Positions 1 through 10,018 are shown, counted from the stretch's first letter. The stretch: DNA of 64,000 nucleotides from Paenibacillus dauci (GCF_000971985.1 NZ_LAQQ01000005.1:372001-436000), one strand, 5' to 3'. Program-made: numbers and translations. Notes: generated from the sequence alone by a model not told the origin.

Positions 1-1
1 A

Positions 2-985
2 GCTATTGATGTAATTGCTGTACTTGCTACCGTTATGGGAGTCGCTACTTCTCTCGGTTTTGGCGCTGTGCAGATTAATGGCGGATTATCCTATCTGTTC
101 GGTATTCCTTCGAATATGATTAGTCAGTTCATTATCATTCTGGCGGTTACCGTACTGTTTATGATGTCAGCATTAAGCGGACTGGATAAAGGAATCAAAA
201 TCCTCAGCAATGCCAATATGCTGCTCGCCGCTGTTGTATTTTTGATTGTATTTATATTCGGACCTACGTTATTTACATTGAATCTATTCACCGATACACT
301 GGGCAAATATTTGCAAAACTTTGTGAATATGAGTTTCCGTCTGGCTCCATTAAATTCGGAGAATCGTCATTGGATCAATGTATGGACTATCTTTTACTGG
401 GCTTGGTGGATTGCCTGGTCTCCATTTGTAGGGATATTTATTGCCCGGGTATCCAAAGGACGTACGATTCGTGAATTTGTTACTTATGTACTGCTGGCAC
501 CCTCGCTGATCAGCTTCCTCTGGTTCTCTGTATTTGGCGGTTCTGCTATTTCGATCGAACGCAGCGGCACCAAGATTATCTCAGCACTGGCTACTCAGGA
601 ATCCTTGTTTGGAATGCTCTCAACGTTTCCCTGGGGCACAGCGATTTCGGTTGTAGCAATCGGCCTGATTGCCATCTTCTTTATTACCTCAGCCGATTCA
701 GGTACATTTGTACTTGCTATGATGACAACCAACGGTGATCAGAACCCGAATAATACTTTGAAAATAGTATGGGGGTTGCTGCTTACAGCTATTGCGTTGG
801 TGCTACTATATTCCGGTGGCCTGCAGGCTCTTCAAAATACGATGATTATTGCTGCACTGCCCTTCTCTCTGGTCATTATAATGATGGCTATAAGCCTGTT
901 AAAAGTATTGAATGCTGATGCTAGAGAGCTATCTCGTACCAAACGTACACAGCCTCCTGCTCAAGAGAAAAAACACGAAAACTAA
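2..985 (+). CDS. BCCT family betaine/choline/carnitine transporter, 5'-truncated by window edge
   Basis: This is the C-terminal part (about 327 residues) of a sodium- or proton-coupled transporter of quaternary ammonium osmolytes in the cytoplasmic membrane. The frame is open from base 2 with no start, so the gene begins before the window. Several hydrophobic helices are visible, with a glycine-rich stretch SLGFGAVQINGG near the start and the BCCT signature WTIFYWAWWIAWSPFVG about 130 residues in. A short polar tail follows the last helix. The family takes up glycine betaine, choline or carnitine for osmoprotection; the exact substrate cannot be read here. A perfect 14-bp hairpin lies 37 bases after the stop. 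Confidence 0.93.
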   Translation, partial: AIDVIAVLATVMGVATSLGFGAVQINGGLSYLFGIPSNMISQFIIILAVTVLFMMSALSGLDKGIKILSNANMLLAAVVFLIVFIFGPTLFTLNLFTDTLGKYLQNFVNMSFRLAPLNSENRHWINVWTIFYWAWWIAWSPFVGIFIARVSKGRTIREFVTYVLLAPSLISFLWFSVFGGSAISIERSGTKIISALATQESLFGMLSTFPWGTAISVVAIGLIAIFFITSADSGTFVLAMMTTNGDQNPNNTLKIVWGLLLTAIALVLLYSGGLQALQNTMIIAALPFSLVIIMMAISLLKVLNADARELSRTKRTQPPAQEKKHEN

Positions 986-1021
986 TCGATATGACCTCCA
1001 TTCCATTTTAATCGTTTGAAG

Positions 1022-1060
1022 CTAAAAAGGTACCCTTGGAGGGTACCTTTTTAGTTGTAT
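1022..1060 (+). terminator. Intrinsic terminator of the BCCT gene
   Basis: A perfect 14-bp stem (1022-1035 with 1041-1054) has a 5-base loop. The 3' arm is T-rich and is followed by a T-rich stretch. It sits just after the transporter stop codon. Confidence 0.85.
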
Positions 1061-1121
1061 TTCTTTTGGCAGTATGCTGTTTAGGTATTTCTTTTCATAT
1101 ACCAAATTCAAGCCAGCACAA

Positions 1122-1156
1122 AGAAAAAGCCTTGCCACATTGGCTAGGCTTTTTCT
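1122..1156 (-). terminator. Intrinsic terminator of odhAB
   Basis: The 10-bp arms AGAAAAAGCC and GGCTTTTTCT give T-runs on both strands, so it can act in both directions. It lies just downstream of the odhB stop. Confidence 0.8.
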
Positions 1157-1179
1157 GTAAATATACTTAATTGTAGGTA

Positions 1180-2484
1180 TTAACCTTCGATCAGCAGGGT
1201 TTCCGGATCTTCCAGCAATTCTTTTACTTTGACCAGGAAGCTTACTGCTTCGCTACCATCGATAATACGATGATCGTAGGAAAGGGCGATATACATCATC
1301 GGACGGTTTTCCATACGTTCTGCATCGATTGCCACTGGACGCAGCTGGATTTTGTGCATGCCCAGGATACCTACCTGTGGAGCATTCAGGATTGGTGTCG
1401 ACAGCAGGGAACCAAATACGCCGCCATTCGTGATAGTGAATGTACCGCCCTGCAGTTCAGCCAGGGACAGTGTATTGCTGCGTGCTTTGGATGCCAGGCT
1501 GGCAATTTCTTTCTCGATACCGGCAAAGCCCAGACGATCGGCATCGCGTACTACCGGTACAACTAGACCTTCTTTGGCAGATACGGCAATACCGATATCA
1601 TAGTAATGCTTCATGATAACATCGTCGCCATCAATCTCCGCATTGACCATTGGATACGTTTTGAGCGCGCCGACAACGGCTTTGGTAAAGAAGGACATAA
1701 AGCCAAGGCCTACATCATGCTTCTCTTTGAATTTGTCTTTGCGACGTTTGCGTACATCCAGAATCGCTGTCATATCCACTTCGTTGAAAGTAGTCAGCAT
1801 CGCTGCATTGTGCTGTGCTTCTACCAGACGATTGGCGATTGTACGACGACGACGGGACATAGGTACACGATCAGCCGGTTTTAACGGATTGCTTTCCGGA
1901 GCAGATTTGGCTGCTGGCGCAGAAGAGCCTCCTGTTTTGGTCGGTGCAGCACCCAGGTTGGTTGGCTTGTCTTCATGCTTGCGCACGTCGTCATGCTTCA
2001 CGCGACCCATAGGATCATTGCCCTGTACACTATTCAGATCAATCCCACGCTCACGAGCCAATTTGCGTGCAGCCGGTGTAGCGATTGTATCGCCATTATC
2101 AGGCTTGCTTGCTGCTACGGCAGCTGCCAGGTCCGTTTTGGATTCACGAGCCTGTTCATTCGCTTGTGCAGGCTGGGATGAAGGAGCAGTCTCTTGAGCA
2201 GGTGGCGCTTCCGGAGCTGCCTCTGCGCTTGGCTGTACTTTGGCACCGCCTCCTGCACTGATCACACCAACTGATTCGCCGACCTGAACGGTCTCGCCTT
2301 CCTGTTTGGTAATGGATTCGATGACTCCATCCTCTTCGGCGCTGATTTCCAGATTGACCTTATCGGTTTCCAGTTCCAGCAGAACATCACCCTGACTAAC
2401 AGTATCTCCTTCTTTGACTACCCATTTCGATACGGTTCCTTCAGTAATAGACTCGCCCATTTCAGGTACTTTAATTTCGCTCAC
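1180..2484 (-). CDS. odhB: Dihydrolipoyllysine-residue succinyltransferase, E2 of 2-oxoglutarate dehydrogenase
   Basis: This is the E2 core of the TCA-cycle 2-oxoglutarate dehydrogenase complex. It transfers succinyl from lipoamide to CoA. The 434 residues show an N-terminal lipoyl domain (lipoyl lysine K42 in ETDKVNLE), an Ala/Pro/Gln-rich linker, a peripheral subunit-binding domain around 136-172 ([16 protein letters not shown]) and a C-terminal catalytic domain with the DHRIIDG motif near the end. The start is GTG. Its GGGGAGG site lies inside the end of odhA, whose stop is 6 bases upstream, so the two genes are one transcript and probably coupled. No E3 (lpdA) gene is present in the window. 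Confidence 0.96.
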   Translation of the reverse strand: MSEIKVPEMGESITEGTVSKWVVKEGDTVSQGDVLLELETDKVNLEISAEEDGVIESITKQEGETVQVGESVGVISAGGGAKVQPSAEAAPEAPPAQETAPSSQPAQANEQARESKTDLAAAVAASKPDNGDTIATPAARKLARERGIDLNSVQGNDPMGRVKHDDVRKHEDKPTNLGAAPTKTGGSSAPAAKSAPESNPLKPADRVPMSRRRRTIANRLVEAQHNAAMLTTFNEVDMTAILDVRKRRKDKFKEKHDVGLGFMSFFTKAVVGALKTYPMVNAEIDGDDVIMKHYYDIGIAVSAKEGLVVPVVRDADRLGFAGIEKEIASLASKARSNTLSLAELQGGTFTITNGGVFGSLLSTPILNAPQVGILGMHKIQLRPVAIDAERMENRPMMYIALSYDHRIIDGSEAVSFLVKVKELLEDPETLLIEG

Positions 2485-2490
2485 AGCTGG

Positions 2491-5373
2491 TTACCTCCCC
2501 AGGGATATGTTTTTCAACGAATTTGGTTTGAGTGCTGATGTTAGTATGCGCTGTTGTTCGATAGCGTGAACATGCTGATAACCACTTGCCGGGCTGGAAC
2601 GTTCCGGACGACCGATATAACTCACGTGGCTGCCAGCAGGCGCCACTTCACGGAGTCTGGAATCCATATATGTCCAGTAACCCATATTTTTCGGCTCTTC
2701 CTGTACCCAGATGACTTCTTGCAGGTTGGTAAAACCGGATAGGATGTTGGAAATTTCTTCTTTCGGGAATGGATAGAGCTGCTCCACACGGATAATATGC
2801 AGCCAGGAGAAGTCGGTGTCCTTCTCCTTGTCCAGTGCTTCTTCCAGGTCAACTGCCACTTTACCCGTACACAGAATAACACGCTCTACTGCTTCTTTTT
2901 TGTCACCCAGACCCTGCTGTTCAACGACCAGCTTGAAGCTTCCTTCGCTCAGCTCTGTCGCTGCAGAAGCTACACGAGGGTTACGAATCAGACTCTTCGG
3001 TGCCATCACAACGAGCGGACGAGCTTCTTCGGTCTCGGTGCTGAGTGCCTGACGACGCAATAGATGGAAATACTGCGAAGCAGATGTCAGATTGGCTACA
3101 GTGAAGTTATTTTCGCCTGCCAGCTGCAGGAAACGCTCCGGACGTGCACTGGAGTGTTCTGGTCCCATACCTTCATAACCATGCGGCAGCAGCATCATCA
3201 GACTGGACTTTTGTGTCCATTTGCTGCGTCCGGCAGAGATAAACTGGTCGATCAGTACCTGTCCAGCATTCACAAAGTCACCGTATTGGGCTTCCCAAAT
3301 TACTAGTGTCTCCGGTGCATGTACATTGTAACCATATTCGAATCCGATTACAGCTGCTTCGGATAATGGACTGTTATGCACAGCAAAGGATGCTTTGGCT
3401 TCCGGCAGGCGATGCAGCGGACAGAACTCTTCACCGGTCTTGGCATCATGCAGCACCAGGTTACGATGAGCAAAAGTCGCACGTTCCGCATCCTGTCCGG
3501 TAATCCGGATTGGCTTGCCTTCCGCAAGAATGGTAGCGAACGCCAATGTCTCGGCATGACCCCAGTCCACTTTGCCATCCGGAGCCAGTGCATTGGTACG
3601 ACGCTCCAGAATACGCTGCAGCTTCGGATACACGCTAAAGTTCTCCGGCCATGTCAGCAGGCCCTGATTGATCTTCATGAGCAGATCAGCTGGTACCGCT
3701 GTCTGGGTAGACGCTTTGGCAGCACCTTCGCCAGCAGGATTCATTGGACCAAATGCTTGCTGACTGTCATCGTTTTTCACTTCTTCATAGATAGCTTTCA
3801 GGCTATCCTGTACTTCATTTTTATATTTTTCATACTGTTGACTGTCTGCTACTCCGCGCTCTGCCAGCTTTTTGCCGTAGAGGGATGCGACACGCGTATG
3901 ATTTTTGACTTTGCCATACATCAGCGGTTGAGTCGTTTCCGGGTCATCCGCTTCATTATGTCCGTATCTGCGATAACCGATCAGATCGATCAGGAAATCC
4001 TTTTTGAACAGATTACGATATTGCATCGCCATTTCTGCTGCACGCAGACAAGCTTCCGGATCATCCGCATTCACATGCACTACCGGGATCTCATAGCCTT
4101 TGGCCAGGTCACTCGCATAATGTGTGGAGCGGGAGTCTTTGCTGTCTGTGGTGAAGCCCAGACGGTTATTGACAATAATATGGATTGTGCCGCCATTCTG
4201 GAAGCCAGGCAGCTGGTTGAAGTTTAGCGTCTCCGCTACAATACCTTCACCGGCAAATGCAGCATCGCCGTGCATAATGATCGCTGCCGCCTTATCCTTG
4301 TCTTGACGCGGGTATCCTTTTTCACTGCGGTCATCCTGTGCTGCACGTGTGAAGCCTTCAACTACAGGATTGACATATTCCAGGTGACTCGGGTTATTCG
4401 CCAGCGTCAGGCGAGTCTCAAAGCTCTGCCCTTCCTCGGTCATCGAATAACGAGCACCCAGATGGTATTTAACGTCGCCGGTCCAGCCAAAGTTAATGCC
4501 CATAGAACCTTCCGACGGCATCATATCTTTATTCGGTGAATGCTGGAACTCGGAGAAAATTTTGCCATAAGGCTTGTTCAGTACGTGTGCCAGTACATTC
4601 AGACGGCCACGGTGAGCCATACCCATCAGTACGTGCCTTGCACCACCGCGTGCAGCAATGCGTATAATCGTATCCAGCATCGGTACGAGTGCATCGTTAC
4701 CTTCGATTGAGAAACGTTTCTGTCCTACAAATGTCTTGTGCAAGAACTCCTCGAACTGTTCTACTTCTACGAGGCGATGCAGCAATTCCAATTTCTCTTC
4801 ATCACTCAGTGCCTGGGAAGAAGAGTTGGTCTCTACCTGGCGATTCAGCCAGTTGCGCTCTTTCTCATCATGTACATGGGAGAATTCGTAAGCGATTGGA
4901 CCCGTATACTTTTGACGCAGGATCTGAATGGCTTCCCATCCATCACGAGCTTCTTCCGGTGCATTTTCCCAGATGAGAGATGCAGGAAGCTGAGCCAGAT
5001 CACGTTGTCCTAATCCATACTCCTGCGGATCAAGCAGACGTACATCTGACGGAGTACTCAGTCCAAGCGGGTCGATATCTGCTGCCAAATGTCCGTATGT
5101 ACGGATATTCCAAACTAATCGTTCCGCTGCAACCGCTTTCTTTAGTAAATTAGTGTCTACTTTGCCCGGGGTACTAGTACCATTGTCTGCTGCCTGGCCA
5201 GAAGCTGCGGCAGGCGCTACAGGTTCCCCGTGTTGTTCGAATAATGCGCGGTATCCCTCATCAACCGAATTAGGATCTTGTTTGTACTTTTCATACTGCT
5301 CCTGTACGTACCCCAGATTGGGCCCGTAATAGGATTGCCATAATGATGGTCTGTTCGATTCGTCGATTGTCAT
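2491..5373 (-). CDS. odhA: 2-oxoglutarate dehydrogenase E1 component
   Basis: This is the thiamine-diphosphate-dependent E1, which decarboxylates 2-oxoglutarate and reductively succinylates lipoate on E2. At 960 residues it has the usual length for the SucA/OdhA family. It includes the ThDP-binding region starting GDAAFAGEGIVAETLN and the family's N-terminal E2-binding segment (WQSYYGPNLGYVQEQYEKYK). GGAGGG stands 8 bases before the ATG. A TATAAT box is present at 5437-5442, and dyads further upstream suggest regulated transcription. It heads the odhA-odhB operon. Confidence 0.97.
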   Translation of the reverse strand: MTIDESNRPSLWQSYYGPNLGYVQEQYEKYKQDPNSVDEGYRALFEQHGEPVAPAAASGQAADNGTSTPGKVDTNLLKKAVAAERLVWNIRTYGHLAADIDPLGLSTPSDVRLLDPQEYGLGQRDLAQLPASLIWENAPEEARDGWEAIQILRQKYTGPIAYEFSHVHDEKERNWLNRQVETNSSSQALSDEEKLELLHRLVEVEQFEEFLHKTFVGQKRFSIEGNDALVPMLDTIIRIAARGGARHVLMGMAHRGRLNVLAHVLNKPYGKIFSEFQHSPNKDMMPSEGSMGINFGWTGDVKYHLGARYSMTEEGQSFETRLTLANNPSHLEYVNPVVEGFTRAAQDDRSEKGYPRQDKDKAAAIIMHGDAAFAGEGIVAETLNFNQLPGFQNGGTIHIIVNNRLGFTTDSKDSRSTHYASDLAKGYEIPVVHVNADDPEACLRAAEMAMQYRNLFKKDFLIDLIGYRRYGHNEADDPETTQPLMYGKVKNHTRVASLYGKKLAERGVADSQQYEKYKNEVQDSLKAIYEEVKNDDSQQAFGPMNPAGEGAAKASTQTAVPADLLMKINQGLLTWPENFSVYPKLQRILERRTNALAPDGKVDWGHAETLAFATILAEGKPIRITGQDAERATFAHRNLVLHDAKTGEEFCPLHRLPEAKASFAVHNSPLSEAAVIGFEYGYNVHAPETLVIWEAQYGDFVNAGQVLIDQFISAGRSKWTQKSSLMMLLPHGYEGMGPEHSSARPERFLQLAGENNFTVANLTSASQYFHLLRRQALSTETEEARPLVVMAPKSLIRNPRVASAATELSEGSFKLVVEQQGLGDKKEAVERVILCTGKVAVDLEEALDKEKDTDFSWLHIIRVEQLYPFPKEEISNILSGFTNLQEVIWVQEEPKNMGYWTYMDSRLREVAPAGSHVSYIGRPERSSPASGYQHVHAIEQQRILTSALKPNSLKNISLGR

Positions 5374-5464
5374 CGAGGATTCCCTCCGTCTTGAATTTTT
5401 TGTGAATATTTTTGTGACGGAATTGCAACACTTTCAATTATACCTCTATCTGATTAATCACAAA

Positions 5465-5484
5465 ATAGTCTAAAATGGGACTAT
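5465..5484. promoter_or_regulatory. Inverted repeat ATAGTC-N8-GACTAT upstream of odhA
   Basis: Perfect 6-bp half sites are separated by 8 bases, overlapping or just upstream of the expected -35 position of the odhA promoter. It is a candidate operator for an unidentified regulator. Confidence 0.4.
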
Positions 5485-5509
5485 CAGGGAGGATAAGCGA
5501 TGCTGAGTT

Positions 5510-5525
5510 AAGAAAACGTTTTCTT
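5510..5525. promoter_or_regulatory. cre-like palindrome upstream of odhA
   Basis: AAGAAAACGTTTTCTT is a perfect 16-bp palindrome and matches the CcpA cre consensus WTGNAANCGNWNNCW at all but one position. It lies about 70 bases upstream of the odhA -10 box. Catabolite control of odhAB would be consistent with a TCA enzyme, but this is inference. Confidence 0.5.
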
Positions 5526-5979
5526 TGTCATGTGTAAAGAATAATTCAGGTTTTTTAGCCTGATTAAAGCCGAATATGACTACTAATCAAAAAAATGCGA
5601 TTTTAGCAAATCGTCTAGCAAGAGTTTGTCCATGACATTGAGCATCATTTGAAGTAATACTTAGCTGTTCATGCCCCCTTATTCGAACTGTGATCCGCTT
5701 TACAATTCCCATTCTACAATAGTCAGGTATAGATTTCCAATTTTAATTTTTATCTATTTTGTCCAAATCTAACCAGCCAAACGATCCGATGATTATTTAC
5801 AATATCGTATTGCTTTTGACTGTTTTGTGTCAGGTACGAAGAATTTGTGTCTTTTGCTTGTTGGAACTGTCATAAATACAAAAATCGTGTTCCTTTTGCA
5901 GCTAGGTTTACAATGAAGAAAATATCATTCAAAATGATCAATCTTATAGTAGTTATGAATTGATCAAAGGAGAATAACT

Positions 5980-6741
5980 ATGACGAATGATTGTCAGTAC
6001 ATATTGGATTATCTAGATTGTGAATATGAATTATTTGAAAATACCAACGATGGAGCATTTATTGTGGAAGCCTATGAACGGATGAGTAAACAGGGTAAGC
6101 AGGACGGATTTATTCCTCTTATTATTGTAGTCAGTAATGTTCTGGCAGAAATGTTTGAATATGTTCTCGAAGAAATCGAAGATGAACCTTCACCTGATCG
6201 TATCCATTATTTTCGTCAACAGGTAATCAAGGATGCTATGCAGATCCATGTTCCTCAATTACTTGAACAGCGCTGGAAAGACAGCATTGCAGACGAAGAT
6301 GAGTTTGATGATGAACATTCTGATTTATATGGAGATTTCATTCCTGCAGTAGCAGAGCATGAGCTGTATAGTTATCTGAATGGAACAGTACCGTATTCCG
6401 AGATTATTATCGCGCGTATTCCGACTATGGCAGCCTGGGAGCTGGCGGCCTGGGTACCTATGGGAGGATTTAATGATTGTCCACCTCCTGAAGAACAGGT
6501 AGCGGTGTTCAAATACTGGTATGACCATTATGGAGCTATACCTGCTATTGTTTCTCATGATACCTGGGAATTGAAGCTGACTCTTCCACCTGCAGATAAC
6601 CACGTGGCTGAATTGCTGGCAAGAGAACATTTTGCCTTTTGCAGCGATCGTGTCTATCAGGCAGAGGAGTCTACAGCTACTATCCGCAGTCTAGCAAGTC
6701 ATTTGAAGCATTCAACAGCCTGGTATTTTTGGTGGGATTAA
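5980..6741 (+). CDS. DUF4253 domain protein
   Basis: An acidic cytoplasmic protein of 253 residues. The C-terminal half (from about residue 143) carries the DUF4253 pattern: VPMGGFNDCPPPEEQVAVFKYWYD, then GAIPAIVSHDTWEL, and the terminal AWYFWWD. The N-terminal half is rich in Asp and Glu and unrecognised. AAAGGAG stands 8 bases before the ATG. The function of the family is unknown, and no neighbour suggests a role. Confidence 0.8.
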   Translation: MTNDCQYILDYLDCEYELFENTNDGAFIVEAYERMSKQGKQDGFIPLIIVVSNVLAEMFEYVLEEIEDEPSPDRIHYFRQQVIKDAMQIHVPQLLEQRWKDSIADEDEFDDEHSDLYGDFIPAVAEHELYSYLNGTVPYSEIIIARIPTMAAWELAAWVPMGGFNDCPPPEEQVAVFKYWYDHYGAIPAIVSHDTWELKLTLPPADNHVAELLAREHFAFCSDRVYQAEESTATIRSLASHLKHSTAWYFWWD

Positions 6742-6768
6742 TAAATGTCGTTTCTGCACGATACACTC

Positions 6769-6805
6769 GCTTAGCTGGATACAACAGAGAGTGATCCAGC
6801 TAAGC
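6769..6805. terminator. Stem-loop between convergent genes
   Basis: The perfect 12-bp stem GCTTAGCTGGAT/ATCCAGCTAAGC has a 13-base loop between two convergent genes. Neither side has a good T-run, so termination is likely but not certain. Confidence 0.5.
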
Positions 6806-6839
6806 AATTATCATGTACACTACAAGCGAATTGATATAT

Positions 6840-7304
6840 TCAGACCTGCTGCTGTACTCTGCGCTCTTTTAGCAGCATATCCACATGCGGGATGCCGTCT
6901 TCCAGATAGGACTCGGAAATCGGCTTAAATCCATATGCACCGTAAAAGCGGCATAGATACTCCTGCGCCTGGATTTTGATTTCCACTTCATTCAACTCCT
7001 GCTGGATAAAATCCACGGCACGTGCAAATAACTCACCGGCATACCCTTTGCCACGGTGAATCGATGGTACAATCACCCGACCAATCGAAGCCTGTGGATA
7101 AGCCACTCCCGGCGGCAGCAGACGTGCATAGGCTGCAATCTGCTCATTCTCCAACTTGAACAGATGGTAGCAGTCTACATCCCTGCCATCCACTTCAGGA
7201 TAAGGACAATTTTGTTCGACCACAAAAATATCGGTACGCTCTTTTAGAATTTGATATAACTCTTTTGTATTCAGCTCATTAAAATGCTTGATATGCCAGG
7301 TCAT
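6840..7304 (-). CDS. ElaA-type GNAT family N-acetyltransferase
   Basis: A 154-residue protein matching the ElaA subfamily of GCN5-related acetyltransferases. The start MTWHIKHFNELNTKELYQIL and the segment RTDIFVVEQNCPYPEVDGRD are typical. The acetyl-CoA-binding loop is seen as IGRVIVPSIHRGKGYAGEL. The substrate is unknown. AAAGGAG lies 8 bases before the ATG. The gene stands alone between a convergent gene and an unrelated operon. Confidence 0.88.
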   Translation of the reverse strand: MTWHIKHFNELNTKELYQILKERTDIFVVEQNCPYPEVDGRDVDCYHLFKLENEQIAAYARLLPPGVAYPQASIGRVIVPSIHRGKGYAGELFARAVDFIQQELNEVEIKIQAQEYLCRFYGAYGFKPISESYLEDGIPHVDMLLKERRVQQQV

Positions 7305-7531
7305 GGTTCCTTCTCCTTTAGGCCTTCTGTATTTGGATTTTGTAATAATTTTAATATTATAAATTGAAAACCGATTTTGTTTAATAGCTCATCAGAATTT
7401 TGTACAAATGAACCAGATCAATCCACTTCATTCAGCCTCAGAACCAGACCAATAAAGCTGCAGGATCAGCAGGGCAGTATTGTACTCGCAGCAGTATCCT
7501 TATCCTTTTTCTCGGAAAATAAATCTAAACC

Positions 7532-7573
7532 AAAGAGCATCGCTGCAGGAAACAATAGCAGCGATGCTCTTTT
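7532..7573 (-). terminator. Terminator at the end of the sugar operon
   Basis: A perfect 15-bp stem (7532-7546 with 7558-7572) has T-rich flanks on both strands, 31 bases after the GH94 stop. It closes the minus-strand operon. The remainder of the 7305-7603 gap shows no gene. Confidence 0.8.
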
Positions 7574-7603
7574 ATAATTTTATATTCTATTTTGTAGAAT
7601 GAC

Positions 7604-10018
7604 TTAGCCCATGATAACTTTCACTTCATGCTTTTTGCCATCCTGGAAGTCAGGCAGAATATTGCCTTCAATTTCTTTGCCATCTACTGTAATTGACTTC
7701 ACGCCACGGGATACGCCTGCTGCATTGTCTACATGAATCAGATAGGTTGCTCCGCGGAAATTACGACGGTAGCTGAACTCCGGCCATTCGGATGGAATGC
7801 TCGGATCGACCAGCAGACCTTCGTGTTCTGCGCGAACACCCAGAATCCAGTTGGTCGCCATACGCTGCAACCATTGGGAAGAGCCGGTGTACCAGGTCCA
7901 GCCACCGCGGCCATAATTAGGCGAAATGGGACCATCGGAGTTACCTGGCGTTACATAAGGCTCGCCTACATAACCATTTGGATCATCCGAACGGTTAGGT
8001 GGGCAGATTTTGCTATAGGCTTCGTATGCTTTCTCGGGTTGACCAGCCAGTGTATAGGCCCATACTGCCCATGTAGCGGCATGAGTATAGACACCGCCAT
8101 TCTCGCGCAGACCCGGTGCATAGCGGGTAATGTAGCCGATATCACGGCGTACTTTGGTATAAGCCGGATACAACAGCAAGGAGCCGTAATCGCGCAGCAG
8201 ATGCTTGCTGACACTAGCCATCGCCTGCTGACCGCGTTCTTCATCGGCTACTCCGGAAATAACTGCCCAGATTTGCGGATTCAGGAAAATCTGTCCCTCT
8301 TCATTTTCCTTGGAGCCTACTTTAAGGCCATCATCAGTTGTCGCCTGTAGATACCATTCGCCATCCCAGCCATATTCATTCAAAGTCTGCTTGAGGCTGC
8401 CCTGTACTTCGATCATTTTGTCAGCAAATGCCTGGTCTCCGCGGCGCTGTGCCACCGGTGCAAAGCTGCCAAGGATCATATACAGGAACTCACCTACCCA
8501 GAAGCTCTCACCTTTCCAGTCATAACCGATTGCGCTCAGGCCATCATTCCAGTCATGCTCGCCCATCAATGGTACGCCGCGTGGACTGAAACGCAGGAAT
8601 GATTTCTCGATAGCACGCTTGCAGTGCTCGTATACGGTCGCTTCTCCACCGTCGAGGAATGGAGTGATTTCGTCCAGAATCTGATAATCCTGGGTTTCTT
8701 TCAGGTAAGAATCCATGATGAACGGAAGCCATAACAGGTCATCGGAACAACGAGTACGCGGTCCGCCTCCACGGATTGTGAACCACCAGTGCAGCACATC
8801 GCCTTCCTGGAACTGCTGGGAAGCATGCATCAGAATCTGCTTGCGCATTAGCTCCGGTTTGTTCGTCAGGAAAATCTGGGAATCCTGCAGCTGATCACGG
8901 AACCCGTATCCTGCGCTCACTTGATAATAAGCGGTCTTACCCCATAGGCGACAAGAAATGGATTGATACTTGAGCCATACATTGGTCATAATATTCATCG
9001 CCGGGTCCGGTGTCTGAATCTCTTCGGTATCGATCAATTCGCTCCAAAATTCGTGTACGCGTGCGAGTGTACGCTCGGCGGCTTCCACGCTCGTATATTC
9101 GCGAATCAATGCTGCAGCGTCTTCCTTCTCGTGTTCCGCAGCTCCAATCGTGAATACTACTGTATGAGAAGCTCCCGGCTCCAGTTTGACAGCAACACGC
9201 AGAGACGCTGCCGCATCTCCAAAACGTCCGGTATGTCCTGCCAGCTCCTGGTCCTGCATAGCCTGTGGACGCGCTTCTTCACCGTACATGCCGATAAAAG
9301 ATTCCTTATCCGCATCGTAGGAAGATGGCTGCTCACTGGCAGCGTGGAAAGCAGTATACGGCCAGCTCACATTATTGCTGCGTCCTTTTTCATCGGGGAA
9401 TCCCCATAAGTATTTTTCCAGTTGAATAGCATTAAGGTCTTCACGATATTCCGAATTCATAAAGATTTTGTGGAATTCGCGGTGCTCATCCGGTGCAAAT
9501 CCCGGTGCCCATTCAAAATAAGTAGTCGCATCCAGTTCACGCGTCTGTCCGCTGTTATTGGTAATTTTTAACTGCATAATTTCCAGTGGAGCATCCGGTG
9601 CTACGAATACGGTCAATTCGCTACGAATTCCATCTACCTGCTGGGTGAATACGCTATATCCAATACCATGACGTACTTCATAATGTTCAAATTCAGCCAT
9701 CACTGGTTTCCATGCAGCAGACCAGAACTTGCCGGAACTGCGATCACGCAGATAGATGAATTTGCCCCATGAATCCTTGATCACATCCTGGAAAAGTCGT
9801 GTAATCCGGTTCTGACCAGCATTGCCCCGCCAGGAAGCCCCGCCACCTGCCTGGGATACCATAAAGGAATAGTCTCCATTACTTATAATATTACTCCATG
9901 GACGAGGTGTACGCGGGTTCGTGATCACATACTCCCGACCATTTTCAGTGAAATATCCATATTCATTTTGGAAAAGCTGATTTTGCTGCGTTGTGGATTG
10001 ATTGTGTACAGTAGACAT
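7604..10018 (-). CDS. GH94 family glycoside phosphorylase
   Basis: Probable cytoplasmic phosphorylase that splits a beta-linked disaccharide or oligosaccharide with phosphate, giving a sugar 1-phosphate. The start is placed at the ATG 7 bases after GGAGGG, giving 804 residues; a longer frame starting 60 bases upstream has no such site. An N-terminal beta-sandwich includes FTENGREYVITNPRTPRPW and SQAGGGASWRGNAG. The (alpha/alpha)6 catalytic domain carries HDWNDGLS, with D489 as the expected general acid, and GGVYTHAATWAVWA. This is the GH94 pattern (cellobiose, chitobiose, laminaribiose or sophorose-type phosphorylases). Acceptor specificity cannot be decided from sequence. It is the last gene of the transport operon, so it probably handles the imported sugar. 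Confidence 0.88.
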   Translation of the reverse strand: MSTVHNQSTTQQNQLFQNEYGYFTENGREYVITNPRTPRPWSNIISNGDYSFMVSQAGGGASWRGNAGQNRITRLFQDVIKDSWGKFIYLRDRSSGKFWSAAWKPVMAEFEHYEVRHGIGYSVFTQQVDGIRSELTVFVAPDAPLEIMQLKITNNSGQTRELDATTYFEWAPGFAPDEHREFHKIFMNSEYREDLNAIQLEKYLWGFPDEKGRSNNVSWPYTAFHAASEQPSSYDADKESFIGMYGEEARPQAMQDQELAGHTGRFGDAAASLRVAVKLEPGASHTVVFTIGAAEHEKEDAAALIREYTSVEAAERTLARVHEFWSELIDTEEIQTPDPAMNIMTNVWLKYQSISCRLWGKTAYYQVSAGYGFRDQLQDSQIFLTNKPELMRKQILMHASQQFQEGDVLHWWFTIRGGGPRTRCSDDLLWLPFIMDSYLKETQDYQILDEITPFLDGGEATVYEHCKRAIEKSFLRFSPRGVPLMGEHDWNDGLSAIGYDWKGESFWVGEFLYMILGSFAPVAQRRGDQAFADKMIEVQGSLKQTLNEYGWDGEWYLQATTDDGLKVGSKENEEGQIFLNPQIWAVISGVADEERGQQAMASVSKHLLRDYGSLLLYPAYTKVRRDIGYITRYAPGLRENGGVYTHAATWAVWAYTLAGQPEKAYEAYSKICPPNRSDDPNGYVGEPYVTPGNSDGPISPNYGRGGWTWYTGSSQWLQRMATNWILGVRAEHEGLLVDPSIPSEWPEFSYRRNFRGATYLIHVDNAAGVSRGVKSITVDGKEIEGNILPDFQDGKKHEVKVIMG

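Larger units (their letters stand above)
5374..5979. other. Intergenic region between divergent odhA and DUF4253 gene
   Basis: About 600 bases of AT-rich DNA with no convincing gene. It contains the odhA -10 box (TATAAT on the minus strand, 5437-5442), a dyad at 5465-5484 and a cre-like palindrome at 5510-5525. The rest up to the plus-strand gene shows nothing I can name. Confidence 0.6.

Noticed and set aside
3376-4227. Long open frame antisense to odhA
   Set aside because: It lies wholly inside odhA on the other strand, has no ribosome site, and its translation is rich in Cys, His and Phe without a pattern. It is a shadow of the GC-biased codons of odhA.
7377-7577. 66-codon plus-strand frame before the sugar-operon terminator
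   Set aside because: It has no ribosome binding site and ends inside the terminator hairpin, so it is not a gene.
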